Assembly: GCA_965656185.1 (NCBI GenBank)
Contig: CBFHJH010000005.1
Span: 114,184-178,183 of the forward strand
From: Croceimicrobium sp965656185
GTDB lineage: Bacteria > Bacteroidota > Bacteroidia > Flavobacteriales > Schleiferiaceae
DNA length: 64,000 nucleotides
Reading direction: 5' to 3'
The notes below the pieces were generated by a model that did not search any database, was not told the DNA's origin, and saw nothing but the letters and a program-made list of their open reading frames with translations. Every line of letters begins with the position of its first letter. The first letter of the stretch is position 1. Made by a program: the position numbers and the translations under genes. Shown in pieces: positions 1 through 9,527 of this stretch.

Positions 1-20
1 TGCTAACAAGAGTGTTAGCA
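1..20. repeat. Perfect inverted repeat at window edge
   Basis: TGCTAAC and GTTAGCA face each other across 6 nt. There is no T-run beside it, so it could be an operator or part of the terminator of a gene outside the window. The rest of 21-192 is AT-rich and I see no gene or clear terminator in it, although the polysaccharide operon ends at 193. Confidence 0.4.
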
Positions 21-192
21 ATGCTTTGGTTGTTCGCATAGCTTTAATTTATTGGTTATCCGGTACCAAATTTGTTAAAAAAATATTAATTAACAATGGC
101 TAAAGCCTTAACACTGGCTTAACCCATTAGACATTGAGCATAAATTGAGATGTCAATTCTTGCTTAAAAAACAGATAATCAATAGACTAAAA

Positions 193-1608
193 CTATTTTC
201 TTGAGTCTAAAAAAACTAGGAATGCGGTAAAGCCCCAGACGGGTAAGGTCGCTTTATCCATGTCGAGGAAGTTATTGAGGAAACCGTGGGTCCAATAGGT
301 AATAAGGCCGATCAGTGCAGCCAAGGCCATGACCTTAAGATTAGGGTCCTCGGTATTATAATAAGCCCTAATTCCCGTTTTCACCGTAAAATACACCAGA
401 AGCAAAACCCAAATCAAGCCCAATACACCTTGCTCCGCCATCGGACCGATATATTCACTGTGAGCATTTCCCATATCGCCAGCATTGGTGCTAATGATGG
501 TCTTTTCATGTGGTTTTTGATAAGGGGCGTAAAGAAACATATAAGTTCCCGGACCATGACCTAAGACAGGGCGCTCGGCAAACATGCGGAAAGCAGACTT
601 CCAACGGTTGATGCGCTCCATATTAGAGGCGTCGGTCGAAATATTACTGATCGATTCCACATGCTCACTAAGATCATCACTACTAGTGGTATCGTTTTTT
701 TCAAAACGTTTTAGAATATCATCCTGAAAGTAAAAGAGTACACCAACAGCGGCAGCGATCATTAAATAAAGTATCTCTCTTCTGAGTCGTATCCAAATCA
801 AAAATCCGGCAAAGCCAGCCGCCACTATACTCACCCAAGCCGCTCGAGTATAAGACAATATCACTCCCGCTAAAAGGATTAACAAAACGGTACCGGCCAA
901 TACCTTGCGATTAACGTCCCATTTAATAAAAAAGGTAAAAGCCACCGCGATGGGAATGTAGAGTGCCAATACCGCTCCGTAGGACGTGTGCTCTTTAAAG
1001 AAGGGAAACATCACCCAAACTGAGGCGTCTTTAGTAAAGCCCCATTGAGCATGCACTGCAATCGTGTAGATCACCACGGCGGCCAGGGGCAGCAGGTAAA
1101 GCCAATAAAACAGGAAAGTTCGCTTGGTACTGTAAAAAAGCTGACTCATCAAATAGAAGAACACCGTCACGAACCAAACGCGGGCGATCAAATACTTCAC
1201 ACTGATCAATGGCATTTGTGAGGTAATGGTGGTGATGGACATCCATAGCACCGAGCCGATAATGATCAATGAAATAGGATGCCTAACAATACTCAGGTCG
1301 AAATTCCCCCGGTACAGCACTTTGGCAAAAAAGATCAGCATTACACCAAAAAGCAAGGGCTCTGTGGGTAATGTAAAACCAATATGCAGGGTCGGATCTA
1401 AATAAAATATGCTCAGAGGAGTACTGAAAATGATGAAGTACAGCACCTTATCCAAGGCCAAAAAGGTCATGGTAACGATCAATAAACCCACTGGAATAAG
1501 TAGGGCCCAATATTGCTCCGCAATAATGATTCCTACATTTACGATAGCAGCAAGGAGACCTGCTATGTAGATAGGCCTCTGATCCTTATTTATCTTGAAC
1601 CATGACAT
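193..1608 (-). CDS. O-antigen ligase / Wzy-type polymerase family membrane protein
   Basis: A 471-residue polytopic inner-membrane protein with roughly ten hydrophobic segments and a large periplasmic loop around residues 300-400. That loop carries the Wzy_C signature region: an RINRWKSA-like stretch, VLGHGPGTY, and NAHSEY with the conserved His. Family members either polymerise O-antigen or exopolysaccharide repeat units or ligate glycan to lipid A core; the sequence alone does not separate the two roles. It is the last gene of a minus-strand operon: its ATG directly abuts the stop codon of the Wzz-like gene, and the flippase gene lies further upstream. That company favours polymerisation or ligation of an undecaprenyl-linked surface polysaccharide. 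Family assignment is firm, exact reaction is inference. Confidence 0.85.
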   Translation of the reverse strand: MSWFKINKDQRPIYIAGLLAAIVNVGIIIAEQYWALLIPVGLLIVTMTFLALDKVLYFIIFSTPLSIFYLDPTLHIGFTLPTEPLLFGVMLIFFAKVLYRGNFDLSIVRHPISLIIIGSVLWMSITTITSQMPLISVKYLIARVWFVTVFFYLMSQLFYSTKRTFLFYWLYLLPLAAVVIYTIAVHAQWGFTKDASVWVMFPFFKEHTSYGAVLALYIPIAVAFTFFIKWDVNRKVLAGTVLLILLAGVILSYTRAAWVSIVAAGFAGFLIWIRLRREILYLMIAAAVGVLFYFQDDILKRFEKNDTTSSDDLSEHVESISNISTDASNMERINRWKSAFRMFAERPVLGHGPGTYMFLYAPYQKPHEKTIISTNAGDMGNAHSEYIGPMAEQGVLGLIWVLLLVYFTVKTGIRAYYNTEDPNLKVMALAALIGLITYWTHGFLNNFLDMDKATLPVWGFTAFLVFLDSRK

Positions 1609-2643
1609 TTAAGCCTTCTGACGTGAGCTACGAATCGTATCCCAGATCAATATAGCTATGAGGGTAAGTGTAAATGCGCCCAGCATACTCAAGGCAACGA
1701 TCAACCAACGAATAGGATAAGTTTTCTTTTCGGCGGGATACGCATTATTCACTTTAAAGGTGGCCGGTAAGCTTTGCTCTACATCTACTTTAGCTTGGTC
1801 ATAAGCAGTCTTGAGCTTCACTACTTCCTCCTTAAGGTAAACCAACTCATCGCGCAAGGAAACATAGGTACCACCGTATTTCGCCAGGGTATCCAGCTTC
1901 GCTTCGATCATGCGAATCTTAGTATTCGATGCACCTTCGATAATACCGGTCGCCAACTGCTCGTTCAAGACCGAAGACTGAGCTTCATAGTCGTGTACCC
2001 CTTTATAGCGTAGCATGGTTAAAGAATCTTCTAATAACTCCAACTCCTCTTTAAGGGCTAAGAATTCTCCTTCGATGATCTTAAGACCTTGCATGGCTCT
2101 TTCGCGCTGAATACGGTTCTTCACCTTATCTAATAAACGCACGATATCATTGGCGATATCTGCAGCCATTTGGGGTTCGGTATCGAGAACATTGATTTCC
2201 ACACTCATGTACTCGGTACGACGGAAGGAGATATTGCTCGAAAAATTCTTGTATAGCTCGGTCATGGCATATTTCCCATCGCGATCGATCTCGTAATGGT
2301 CCATCAAATTGTACTTATTGATGATACTATCCCGAATTTCATCGGTATTTAGGATCTGCAAGAGTTGCTCAGCCTCTTCCTCCTTACCGAATTCCAAGAT
2401 ATCCTGTCCACGTGAAGCAAACTTCTGCGGTAAAAGCGCCTTGGATAAACTATTCGTGGTAGACGGGAATACCGTTACCGTTGATTCGAACATTGGCTTT
2501 ATGAAGGTGGGGCCACTAAAAATAGCGGCCAAAATACCGGCCACCAAAGACACGATCACTAAAGGCTTTCGCCAATTGTATAAGTAAACAATTAAGTTGG
2601 TGGAGTCAAAAACCTGATCCTGGTTACTATTCTCTGCTTCCAT
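1609..2643 (-). CDS. Wzz-type polysaccharide chain-length determinant protein
   Basis: 344 residues with the classic Wzz topology: a short cytoplasmic N-terminus, a membrane segment around residues 29-49, a long periplasmic part rich in predicted coiled coil (about 150-300), and a second membrane segment at about 313-336 after a proline-containing stretch. There is no C-terminal tyrosine-kinase domain, so this is the co-polymerase alone. Such proteins oligomerise in the inner membrane and set the length of Wzy-made polymers. It sits between the flippase (43 nt upstream) and the Wzy-type gene (no gap), which supports a single transcription unit for surface polysaccharide. Confidence 0.85.
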   Translation of the reverse strand: MEAENSNQDQVFDSTNLIVYLYNWRKPLVIVSLVAGILAAIFSGPTFIKPMFESTVTVFPSTTNSLSKALLPQKFASRGQDILEFGKEEEAEQLLQILNTDEIRDSIINKYNLMDHYEIDRDGKYAMTELYKNFSSNISFRRTEYMSVEINVLDTEPQMAADIANDIVRLLDKVKNRIQRERAMQGLKIIEGEFLALKEELELLEDSLTMLRYKGVHDYEAQSSVLNEQLATGIIEGASNTKIRMIEAKLDTLAKYGGTYVSLRDELVYLKEEVVKLKTAYDQAKVDVEQSLPATFKVNNAYPAEKKTYPIRWLIVALSMLGAFTLTLIAILIWDTIRSSRQKA

Positions 2644-2686
2644 AGTACATGCTTAGGCGGGCAAAAATAGGAATAATAATCACCTG

Positions 2687-4129
2687 CTATCCACCATAAA
2701 AACGTCGTCGTAACAAATCTATTCCCATTTGCCAGGATAAGACCTTCCAAAAGAGGACGGAAAGGGAGGAACTGAGGGCTATGATGAGCAATTTTAACCA
2801 CCAATCCCAAGCCAAAAAATGGTGAATAGCGTAGGCCAATAAAAGGGCTTGCAAGGTGTAGGCTAAAAAACGCCAAACAAAAGCCGCTCCCCAGTTAATT
2901 CGCGCCAACTTAAAACTGTAAAAAGCCTGTGCTCCGGCGCTTAGGCTTTGCGTGCTTAAAGTAGCTACGGCCGCACCACTGGCACCGTAAATCGGTATCA
3001 ATAAAGCATTGAGTATAATATTGAGTACAAAACCACTAAAGGCGATGTAGTTGAGCACCTTTAAGCTTCCCTTGGCCGTAAGCATGGTGCCAAAAACATA
3101 GGTAGACCCAAAGGCCAAAGAAGAAAAGATCAGCAACTTCAATAAAAAAGAACTCGATTCGCTGTGCTCGACATATAGAGCCGCCATTAACGAATCTGAT
3201 TCGAAGAAACTAGCCAGAGCCACACTTAGGCTCATTACATAGATCATTACAAAGGACAATCGCGCCAATTCGCTCACCGATTCCTTCTTGGCGAAGAGCG
3301 TGGAGAACATGGGTAAGAGTATAACCGAAAAAAGATAGGCTGGTTGATTCAAGGCATCGAGTAATCGAAAAGCTTGTACGTATATACCGGTCTCCGTTTC
3401 CCCGACAAGCTGTTGCAGCATCACCGAATCCACTCGCGTATAAAGCGCCATTAAAAAGATGAGCAAGGCATAGGGTAAGCTAGAGCTGAGGCGACTTTTA
3501 AACTTCTGCAGTCGTATATGGGGTTTAAAGTAAGGTACCTTCCACAAAATAAGGGCCGTGGCAAGAAGGGCGGAAAAACCAAAACTGAATGCCTGAAGCA
3601 TGGCAAAGATCTCTACACTAATTCCACCAGAGTAGAAGTAAAGGAAATAACCGGCCAATAGAATCATGAGAGACTTGTCTAGCACGCTAAAAAAGGCATC
3701 CCATTTAAAAAGGTGCAAACCCGCCAAATGTGAGCGTAAAAAGAAAAGGGCCGAACTAAAAACTTGGGCCAAGCTAAGCCAAATGAGAATACCACTGGCT
3801 TGATGCCAATAACCCATGAAAAACCCTAATCCCAAGGCTAAAAGGAAATAAAATAGTCCGAGGGAGAGCTTAAGCATGAAAAGCTCCGAGAAATGGCGCG
3901 CTAAAGTATTGGGATCCTGCGCGATCTCGCGATTGGAGTAATGGGCCAGACCTAGATCCAGCACAATATTAAAAATCATCACGAAGCTCAGCATGGCGGC
4001 ATATAAGCCATAAGCCTCTGCCCCTACTTGGTTCTGCACCTCAAGATCAATTCCAAAGATCCACACCGGCTTTACCAGCAAGTTTACGAATAAGAGCAGC
4101 GCTAAGCTTCCAACAAATTTCTTTTGCAT
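2687..4129 (-). CDS. Oligosaccharide flippase family protein (Wzx-like)
   Basis: 480 residues with 12-14 hydrophobic segments and the MOP-superfamily (polysaccharide biosynthesis/MATE-like) pattern, including an N-terminal amphipathic helix and a motif around TRVDSVMLQQLVG typical of Wzx proteins. The expected role is moving undecaprenyl-pyrophosphate-linked repeat units across the inner membrane. It is first in the minus-strand operon with Wzz and Wzy homologues. Its start lies 52 nt from the divergent glycosyltransferase start, so the two promoters share one short region. The substrate cannot be read from the sequence. Confidence 0.85.
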   Translation of the reverse strand: MQKKFVGSLALLLFVNLLVKPVWIFGIDLEVQNQVGAEAYGLYAAMLSFVMIFNIVLDLGLAHYSNREIAQDPNTLARHFSELFMLKLSLGLFYFLLALGLGFFMGYWHQASGILIWLSLAQVFSSALFFLRSHLAGLHLFKWDAFFSVLDKSLMILLAGYFLYFYSGGISVEIFAMLQAFSFGFSALLATALILWKVPYFKPHIRLQKFKSRLSSSLPYALLIFLMALYTRVDSVMLQQLVGETETGIYVQAFRLLDALNQPAYLFSVILLPMFSTLFAKKESVSELARLSFVMIYVMSLSVALASFFESDSLMAALYVEHSESSSFLLKLLIFSSLAFGSTYVFGTMLTAKGSLKVLNYIAFSGFVLNIILNALLIPIYGASGAAVATLSTQSLSAGAQAFYSFKLARINWGAAFVWRFLAYTLQALLLAYAIHHFLAWDWWLKLLIIALSSSLSVLFWKVLSWQMGIDLLRRRFYGG

Positions 4130-4169
4130 AGGATTTCGACTAAGCGAAGGTAATGAATAAGAGAGGCTC

Positions 4170-4177
4170 TATCTTTG
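4170..4177 (+). promoter_or_regulatory. TAnnTTTG -7 element, very close to the start codon
   Basis: TATCTTTG matches the Bacteroidota primary-sigma -7 consensus. It ends only 4 nt before the GTG at 4182, so transcription would begin at or beside the start codon (leaderless or nearly so). No good TTG -33 element is visible upstream. Confidence 0.5.
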
Positions 4178-4181
4178 TGGC

Positions 4182-5414
4182 GTGAAGATAGCGATCAATA
4201 CGCGATTAATCCTAGCCGGTAAGCTAGAAGGGATCGGGCAATTTAGCTTTGAGATCTTCGACCGCTTGAGTAAACTCCACCCCGAAGTGGAATGGCTTTT
4301 TCTGTTCGACCGGCCAATAGACCCTAGCTTTAAGTTTGCCGATAACGTGCGCTGCATCGAGGTTTTCCCACCTACCCGACATGCCTTTCTTTGGCATTGG
4401 TGGTTTCAGTTTAGTCTTAAAAAAGTACTTCGAAAGGAAAAAGTAGATCTATTTCTAAGCCCGGATGGCTTAATCCCCTTGGGCCTTAAAATTCCCAGCA
4501 TTAGTGTAATACACGATTTAAATTTCCATCACCAACCTAAAAACCTTCCTCCGATTGCAGGAGCATATATGCGCCATTTCTTCCCGAAATTTGCGCAAGC
4601 GGCCGAAAGGGTAGTGACCGTATCCGAATTTTGTCGGCAAGACATTCACCAATCTTACGAAATAGATCTTGCTAAGATCGATCTAGTATACAATGGTGTA
4701 AACGNNNNNNNNNNNNNNNNNNNNNNNNNNNNNNNNNNNNNNNNNNNNNNNNNNNNNNNNNNNNNNNNNNNNNNNNNNNNNNNNNNNNNNNNNNNNNNNN
4801 NNGAAAAATTAGGTCCCTTAGCCAAGGAAGCTCAAAATGCCGTCCGAGCAAAATACAGCCAAAATCAAGCCTATTTTATTTTTGTTGGCGCCCTTAATCC
4901 AAGAAAGAATATCGAGGGAATGCTAAAGGCCTACCAGCATTACCGTGATTCTGGCGGAGCAGCGCACTTCATACTGGTTGGCGAAGCGATGCTTATGACC
5001 GATTCCATGCGTAAAGCCCATCAAGAGCATCCATACCAAAATGACATCCACTTCACGGGTCGCATAGAAACGGAGCAGCTATCCAAACTGATCGCCTCCG
5101 CTCAGGCCCTCTGCCTTTGCTCTCACCTAGAGGGTTTTGGTATCCCGATCTTGGAAGCCTTTAAATGTGAAACCGCCCTGATCTGCGCTGATAATAGTGC
5201 CATGCCCGAAATTGCTGGCGATGCTGCTTTGTTTTGCGATGCAGCCCAACCAGAAAGTATCGGGGCGGCGATGTTGCGCAGCGAAGATGCGGAAACCCGG
5301 GAGTCCTTGATAGAGAAAGGCCAAGCGCGCTTGGCTGATTTTAGCTGGGACCGAAGCGCCTCGATGATGTGGTCAAGTATTCAGAAGAGCATGCAGAATG
5401 GCCAGACTGCGTAA
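4182..5414 (+). CDS. Glycosyltransferase family 4 protein (gap inside)
   Basis: A GT-B fold glycosyltransferase of the GT4 type. The N-terminal acceptor domain opens with MKIAINTRL, a typical start for the family, read from a GTG codon. The C-terminal nucleotide-sugar domain shows FVGALNPRKN and the EX7E region EGFGIPILE. A run of 98 N lies at 4705-4802 after YNGVN; the frame is kept across it as drawn, and family alignment suggests only a few residues are really missing. The probable job is adding a sugar to a lipid-linked surface glycan, given the divergent Wzx/Wzz/Wzy operon. The gene overlaps rnhB by 17 nt, suggesting co-transcription. Donor and acceptor are unknown. Confidence 0.85.
   Translation: MKIAINTRLILAGKLEGIGQFSFEIFDRLSKLHPEVEWLFLFDRPIDPSFKFADNVRCIEVFPPTRHAFLWHWWFQFSLKKVLRKEKVDLFLSPDGLIPLGLKIPSISVIHDLNFHHQPKNLPPIAGAYMRHFFPKFAQAAERVVTVSEFCRQDIHQSYEIDLAKIDLVYNGVNXXXXXXXXXXXXXXXXXXXXXXXXXXXXXXXXXEKLGPLAKEAQNAVRAKYSQNQAYFIFVGALNPRKNIEGMLKAYQHYRDSGGAAHFILVGEAMLMTDSMRKAHQEHPYQNDIHFTGRIETEQLSKLIASAQALCLCSHLEGFGIPILEAFKCETALICADNSAMPEIAGDAALFCDAAQPESIGAAMLRSEDAETRESLIEKGQARLADFSWDRSASMMWSSIQKSMQNGQTA
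4705..4802. other. Run of 98 N in the GT4 gene
   Basis: Assembly placeholder. Unlike most of the other runs, deleting it completely would break the frame (98 is 2 mod 3), so a few bases are probably really missing here. Confidence 0.9.
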
Positions 5415-6009
5415 CTTCAAACGGAAAAGCATTTTAGAAGCTGGCTGCGATGAAGCCGGACGAGGCTGCTTGGCCGGACCAGTATATGCAGCGGCAGTTA
5501 TTTTACCTCAAAATTTTCGGCATAACCTCCTCGACGATTCCAAAAAACTGAGCGAAAAGAACCGAATAGAACTGCGTGAGGTGATCGAAGCTAAAGCGAT
5601 AAGTTGGGCAGTAGGCATCGTGAGTGAAGCGGAAATCGATGAAATCAACATTTTAAAGGCTAGCTTTTTAGCGATGCACCGAGCAATCGACCAACTAGAA
5701 CCCAAACCCGAGCATTTACTAATCGATGGAAACCGCTTTACCAATTACCCCCAGATCCCCCATAGCTGCGAAATAAAAGGGGACGGACGCTTCAAGAATA
5801 TTGCTGCCGCATCGATCTTGGCCAAAACCTATCGAGACGATTACATGCAGCAAATAGCCAAGGAGTACCCTGAATATCAGTGGCAGCAAAACAAAGGCTA
5901 CCCCACTAAAGCCCACCGCGAAGCCATCGTTAAATTGGGACCCTCTCCCTACCACCGTAAAAGTTTTCGCTTAGTACCTGAACAGCTTAAAATGAGTTTT
6001 GACAAATAA
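5398..6009 (+). CDS. rnhB: Ribonuclease HII
   Basis: 203 residues, the normal length. The catalytic DEAGRG motif is at residues 18-23, followed by GPVYAAAVIL. The later acidic site residues lie in LLIDGNR and in the conserved AAASILAKTYRD region; the GYPTKAHREAI stretch is also standard. The enzyme cuts RNA-DNA hybrids at ribonucleotides, using divalent metals, in replication and ribonucleotide excision repair. The ATG lies inside the end of the glycosyltransferase gene (17-nt overlap), so translation is probably coupled. Nothing is odd. Confidence 0.95.
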   Translation: MARLRNFKRKSILEAGCDEAGRGCLAGPVYAAAVILPQNFRHNLLDDSKKLSEKNRIELREVIEAKAISWAVGIVSEAEIDEINILKASFLAMHRAIDQLEPKPEHLLIDGNRFTNYPQIPHSCEIKGDGRFKNIAAASILAKTYRDDYMQQIAKEYPEYQWQQNKGYPTKAHREAIVKLGPSPYHRKSFRLVPEQLKMSFDK

Positions 6010-6016
6010 ACTTTGG

Positions 6017-6024
6017 TACTTTTG
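6017..6024 (+). promoter_or_regulatory. TAnnTTTG -7 element
   Basis: TACTTTTG matches the Bacteroidota -7 consensus, 15 nt before the ATG at 6040. A TTTG at 5998-6001 could serve as the -33 element, but its 15-nt spacing is shorter than usual. Confidence 0.45.
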
Positions 6025-6039
6025 TAGAAACTCCAACTC

Positions 6040-8664
6040 ATGAAGCTCAAGCTCGGAATTCTTTTCTGTGCCTTCAACCTAATCTTTAGTGCTTGCCAAG
6101 AAGAAAAAGAAAGTAGTTCACCCGAACTACTAGACGCTGTACCCTCCAATACTACCTGGATGGTCGAAATAAACGATTGGGAAGAGCTCAAGGCAAAACG
6201 GGACCTCTCTAGACCATATGCCTTATTACAAAATTTAGCTCCGCTTCAGAATTTCGAGCTTCACCTTGAAGCGATAAGCGTGGGGTTTAGTGAAACTACA
6301 CTGGAACAATTCTTACAAAAAAGTGAACTCTATTTGGTAAGCATGCTTAGTGGCGCCGAGCGCTACGACTGGATGCTAATGGCCAATTCTCCTGGTAATA
6401 TCATCAAGAGATTAAGGGGTAGCCTATTGAATAGAACCGGCATCGAAGGGCATGAGTATTCCGGTAAAACCATTTATCACCTTCCTTTAAATCAAGAACA
6501 GGATCTCTATTTCTGCCAAGAGGGCGAATTGGTCTTCATCAGCGGCACCCGGATTTGCATCGAATCAGCCTTGCGCCAATTACAAAGTAAGACCCAGGTG
6601 CAAGAGCTCATGCAATTGAGTCAGCTGCGCCAAATCCGCAATGCCGATGCTCCGGCCAACCTTTACCTCAACCTGCAAAAGGCTGATGATTACCTTAAAT
6701 CCTTTTTCAACAGCAGCCCCTCGAATCACTTTCAGAATCAGGGCAGCTGGTTAAGCTTAGACCTTGAGGCAGAAGCGCAAGATCTCATTGCCACGGGACT
6801 GATCGAACACCCCCAAGACGAAGCTTATTATCCACGGATCTTCAAAGATTTAAGAGCCGATAACATTCAGGCCCATAGCCTGATCCCTCAGAATTTAGCA
6901 AGTTGGACCCACCTCAGCATCGGTAATATCGGCCAGTTCCAAAGAGCCTACGAGGCCTATTTAGATCAGAAAGGCAGCTTAGGGCAACATCAAAACTTGG
7001 TGGCAAAATTACCCGCGGGGATTCAAAGCGACCTGGCGGGAATCATTGACAATGAAATGGGACTCTTCGAAGCAGGCCGAAGCAATGATGGGTCCTTCCA
7101 TTTTGCCTATTTCAATTTTAGAGAGGAGGAGCTTTGTCAACAAACCTTAGAAGCCTACGCCGATAGTAATTTTATCGAAGGCTACCGCGGTCACATTATT
7201 CGCAAACTCAAAGTGCAGAATCTGCTCGCACGCCTCTATGGCACACTCTTTACCGAAGTACATCATCCTTATTACACCTTGCACAACAACTATGTAATAC
7301 TCTGTGATGATCTGCCAGCCCTTAAAGTAGCTCTAAACGATATTCTAGATCAAAAGACTTTGGATCGCTTAAGTTCATATCAAAACTTACGCAACCAGTT
7401 AAGTGGCAAGGCGCATATTCAGACCTTAGTGGGGTTCCCAGAGTGGTTACCAAATCGGGGCTCCGATTTTAAAGGTGGCCTAGCTCAGGAAATTAAAGAG
7501 AACATAGACACCCTGAGTCAGCTGCGCTGGGCCCTAATCCAAATCAAGGCCGACCAAGACCGCAGTTTTGTTTCAGCCATTGTACGCGAAGAGAAACCGA
7601 TCGTTGAAAAAATCGTACGCCAGTGGAGCACACAAATGCCAGCTCCATTGGAGGGCGAGCCTCAATTGCTCAAAAATCATAATACCCAAAAACTAGACAT
7701 TGCGGTAAGCGACGAGGACAACAAGCTTTACCTAATCTCACGCAAAGGAGAAATTTACTGGGAGAAGCAATTGGATGGCCCGATAATGGGAGAGATCAAG
7801 CAACTTGATATTTACAAGAACAACAAACTGCAAATGGCTTTCAACACCGAAAACAGCCTCTATGTATTGGATCGACTAGGTCGCGATGTGGAGGGTTTTC
7901 CGGTAAAACTTCCCGCCAAGGCAAGCGCCGCTCTAGGCCTCTTTAACTACGATCAAGCCCGCAACTATCGTTTGGTTGTACCCTGCGGATCACAGCTTTA
8001 CAATTACGACGTAAAAGGTCAAGCAGTTAAAGGTTGGGAATTCGCCAAAGCAAAGGCCGATATCATATCGGAACCCCAGCATTTTAGTGTGGCTGGAAAA
8101 GATATAATCGTTTGCCTTTCGGCGGATGGAACACTATTTCAGTTGAATCGTAGAGGGCAAGAACGCTTTCAAGTGAAGGAAAAGATCGAAGAGTTGAAAA
8201 CGAGCTTTTACCTCAAAGAGGGCGAAAGCCTTAAAAGCAGTGAATTGATCGCAGGGTCCAATTCAGGGAAAATGTACGTTATCAACCCCCAAGGACAAGT
8301 AGACGCCATTTTTCTCGATCAAAACCATCCGGCCGATCACTTGATTTACTTCCAAGAGCGCTACATTTTTAGCGATGACGAGCAACTTTTCGTTAAGGAC
8401 GATCAAAATCCTTTCAGCGTAAGCCTCGAAGATGACATTAGTGTAAAACCCAAAGCCATGGTGCTTAACAACAGGTTTTATGTGGCTGCTTTTTCGGCTA
8501 AAGCGGAAGAGATCAGACTCTTTAATGAGGAGGGAAAACTAGTGGATGGCTTCCCTGTTTTTGCTCAGGGACCATTTGACATGGGCTCGCTAAACCGCGA
8601 TAAAAGTCTAAATATTATTACTTACAGTAGCGATGGAACCTTGATCTGCTATAGACTGCGTTAG
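6040..8664 (+). CDS. Large lipoprotein with a C-terminal propeller-like domain, function unknown
   Basis: 874 residues. The N-terminus is a lipoprotein signal with Cys19 in the lipobox FSAC, so the protein is predicted to be membrane-anchored outside the cytoplasm. Residues about 30-530 form an alpha/beta region that I do not recognise with certainty; it has some resemblance to DUF3352-type Bacteroidota proteins. Residues about 545-874 contain short beta repeats with the rhythm LYLISRKGEIYWEKQL, LYVLDRLGRDVEGFPV and MYVINPQGQVD, which look like PQQ/quinoprotein-type propeller blades. Such propellers usually bind partners in envelope assembly. A TAnnTTTG element just upstream suggests its own promoter. 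It converges with the glucosaminidase gene, overlapping by 4 nt. Function is not assigned. Confidence 0.75.
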   Translation: MKLKLGILFCAFNLIFSACQEEKESSSPELLDAVPSNTTWMVEINDWEELKAKRDLSRPYALLQNLAPLQNFELHLEAISVGFSETTLEQFLQKSELYLVSMLSGAERYDWMLMANSPGNIIKRLRGSLLNRTGIEGHEYSGKTIYHLPLNQEQDLYFCQEGELVFISGTRICIESALRQLQSKTQVQELMQLSQLRQIRNADAPANLYLNLQKADDYLKSFFNSSPSNHFQNQGSWLSLDLEAEAQDLIATGLIEHPQDEAYYPRIFKDLRADNIQAHSLIPQNLASWTHLSIGNIGQFQRAYEAYLDQKGSLGQHQNLVAKLPAGIQSDLAGIIDNEMGLFEAGRSNDGSFHFAYFNFREEELCQQTLEAYADSNFIEGYRGHIIRKLKVQNLLARLYGTLFTEVHHPYYTLHNNYVILCDDLPALKVALNDILDQKTLDRLSSYQNLRNQLSGKAHIQTLVGFPEWLPNRGSDFKGGLAQEIKENIDTLSQLRWALIQIKADQDRSFVSAIVREEKPIVEKIVRQWSTQMPAPLEGEPQLLKNHNTQKLDIAVSDEDNKLYLISRKGEIYWEKQLDGPIMGEIKQLDIYKNNKLQMAFNTENSLYVLDRLGRDVEGFPVKLPAKASAALGLFNYDQARNYRLVVPCGSQLYNYDVKGQAVKGWEFAKAKADIISEPQHFSVAGKDIIVCLSADGTLFQLNRRGQERFQVKEKIEELKTSFYLKEGESLKSSELIAGSNSGKMYVINPQGQVDAIFLDQNHPADHLIYFQERYIFSDDEQLFVKDDQNPFSVSLEDDISVKPKAMVLNNRFYVAAFSAKAEEIRLFNEEGKLVDGFPVFAQGPFDMGSLNRDKSLNIITYSSDGTLICYRLR

Positions 8665-9527
8665 CGAAGTCGTAGGCGTGTTCCCGCCGGTACCTCTTGC
8701 CCTACTTTGAGGTCATTCTTCTTATAGATCTTTTCGAGTCTAACCGCAAATTTCTGCGAAACTTGATAAAGACTCTCCCCTTCTCGGGTGGTGTAGTAGC
8801 GGTTTTCTCTGCTGGCTCTGCGACGCTTTGGTTGCAGGTACACGATCTGGCCTGGCTCTAGTTTCGTATCGAAACGGAGCTCATTGTATTCCAATAGGTC
8901 TTCCACGTGTTTATCCATTAGCTCCGCCAGGCCTTCAAAGGTGTCGCCCTCCCGGCTTATTACGTAATCCACTCTATTATCAGATTCCTTCACGATCAAC
9001 CGATCAATAGGGAAAACATCACTTTCCTCTCCAAGATCGTAGCGATGCAATTCATAACGCTCGATAAGCTCGATCAACAACTTAGCGTACTTAGGATTGG
9101 TGGCATAACCAGCCTTCTTTAAGCCCTTGGCCCAAGCCTCATAATCAGTAGGATCTTCTTCAAAGAGAAAAGCATATCTACGACGATCTTTTAGGAAGAG
9201 TGAATGATCCCGAAAACTATCCTCAGCATCATCGTATTTACGAAAACATTCATCATCTTCATCGTCGTCATGGTAGACCTTATCGCCTTCCCAATCTTGA
9301 TGACATTTTATACCAAAATGATTGCGGGCCTCCTTCGCTAAAAAGCTTTCGCCATTGCCCGATTCCAGGATTCCTTGGGCCAAGGTAATGCTAGCCGGAA
9401 TACCAAACTCCTTCATTTCTGCCACCGCAGTTTCGTGCCACTGCTCGATGTAGAGCAAGGTTTTTTCTTGGGACCAGCTTAGCTGCACCCAAAACATTAA
9501 GCTTATAAAAAGAAACTTCTTAGTCAT
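8661..9527 (-). CDS. Secreted glucosaminidase with two LysM domains
   Basis: 288 residues. A Sec signal peptide ends near LSWSQ at about residue 20. The glucosaminidase (GH73-like) domain spans about 25-165, with the likely catalytic Glu in ILESGNGES and the conserved FGIKC and GYATNPKYA segments. Two LysM domains follow at about 188-235 and 240-288, the second ending the protein. The expected role is cleaving N-acetylglucosaminyl bonds in peptidoglycan, with LysM holding the enzyme on the wall. A run of Asp/Glu around residue 87-93 is unusually acidic. It overlaps the upstream deaminase gene by 8 nt, so the two are probably co-transcribed. Confidence 0.85.
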   Translation of the reverse strand: MTKKFLFISLMFWVQLSWSQEKTLLYIEQWHETAVAEMKEFGIPASITLAQGILESGNGESFLAKEARNHFGIKCHQDWEGDKVYHDDDEDDECFRKYDDAEDSFRDHSLFLKDRRRYAFLFEEDPTDYEAWAKGLKKAGYATNPKYAKLLIELIERYELHRYDLGEESDVFPIDRLIVKESDNRVDYVISREGDTFEGLAELMDKHVEDLLEYNELRFDTKLEPGQIVYLQPKRRRASRENRYYTTREGESLYQVSQKFAVRLEKIYKKNDLKVGQEVPAGTRLRLR

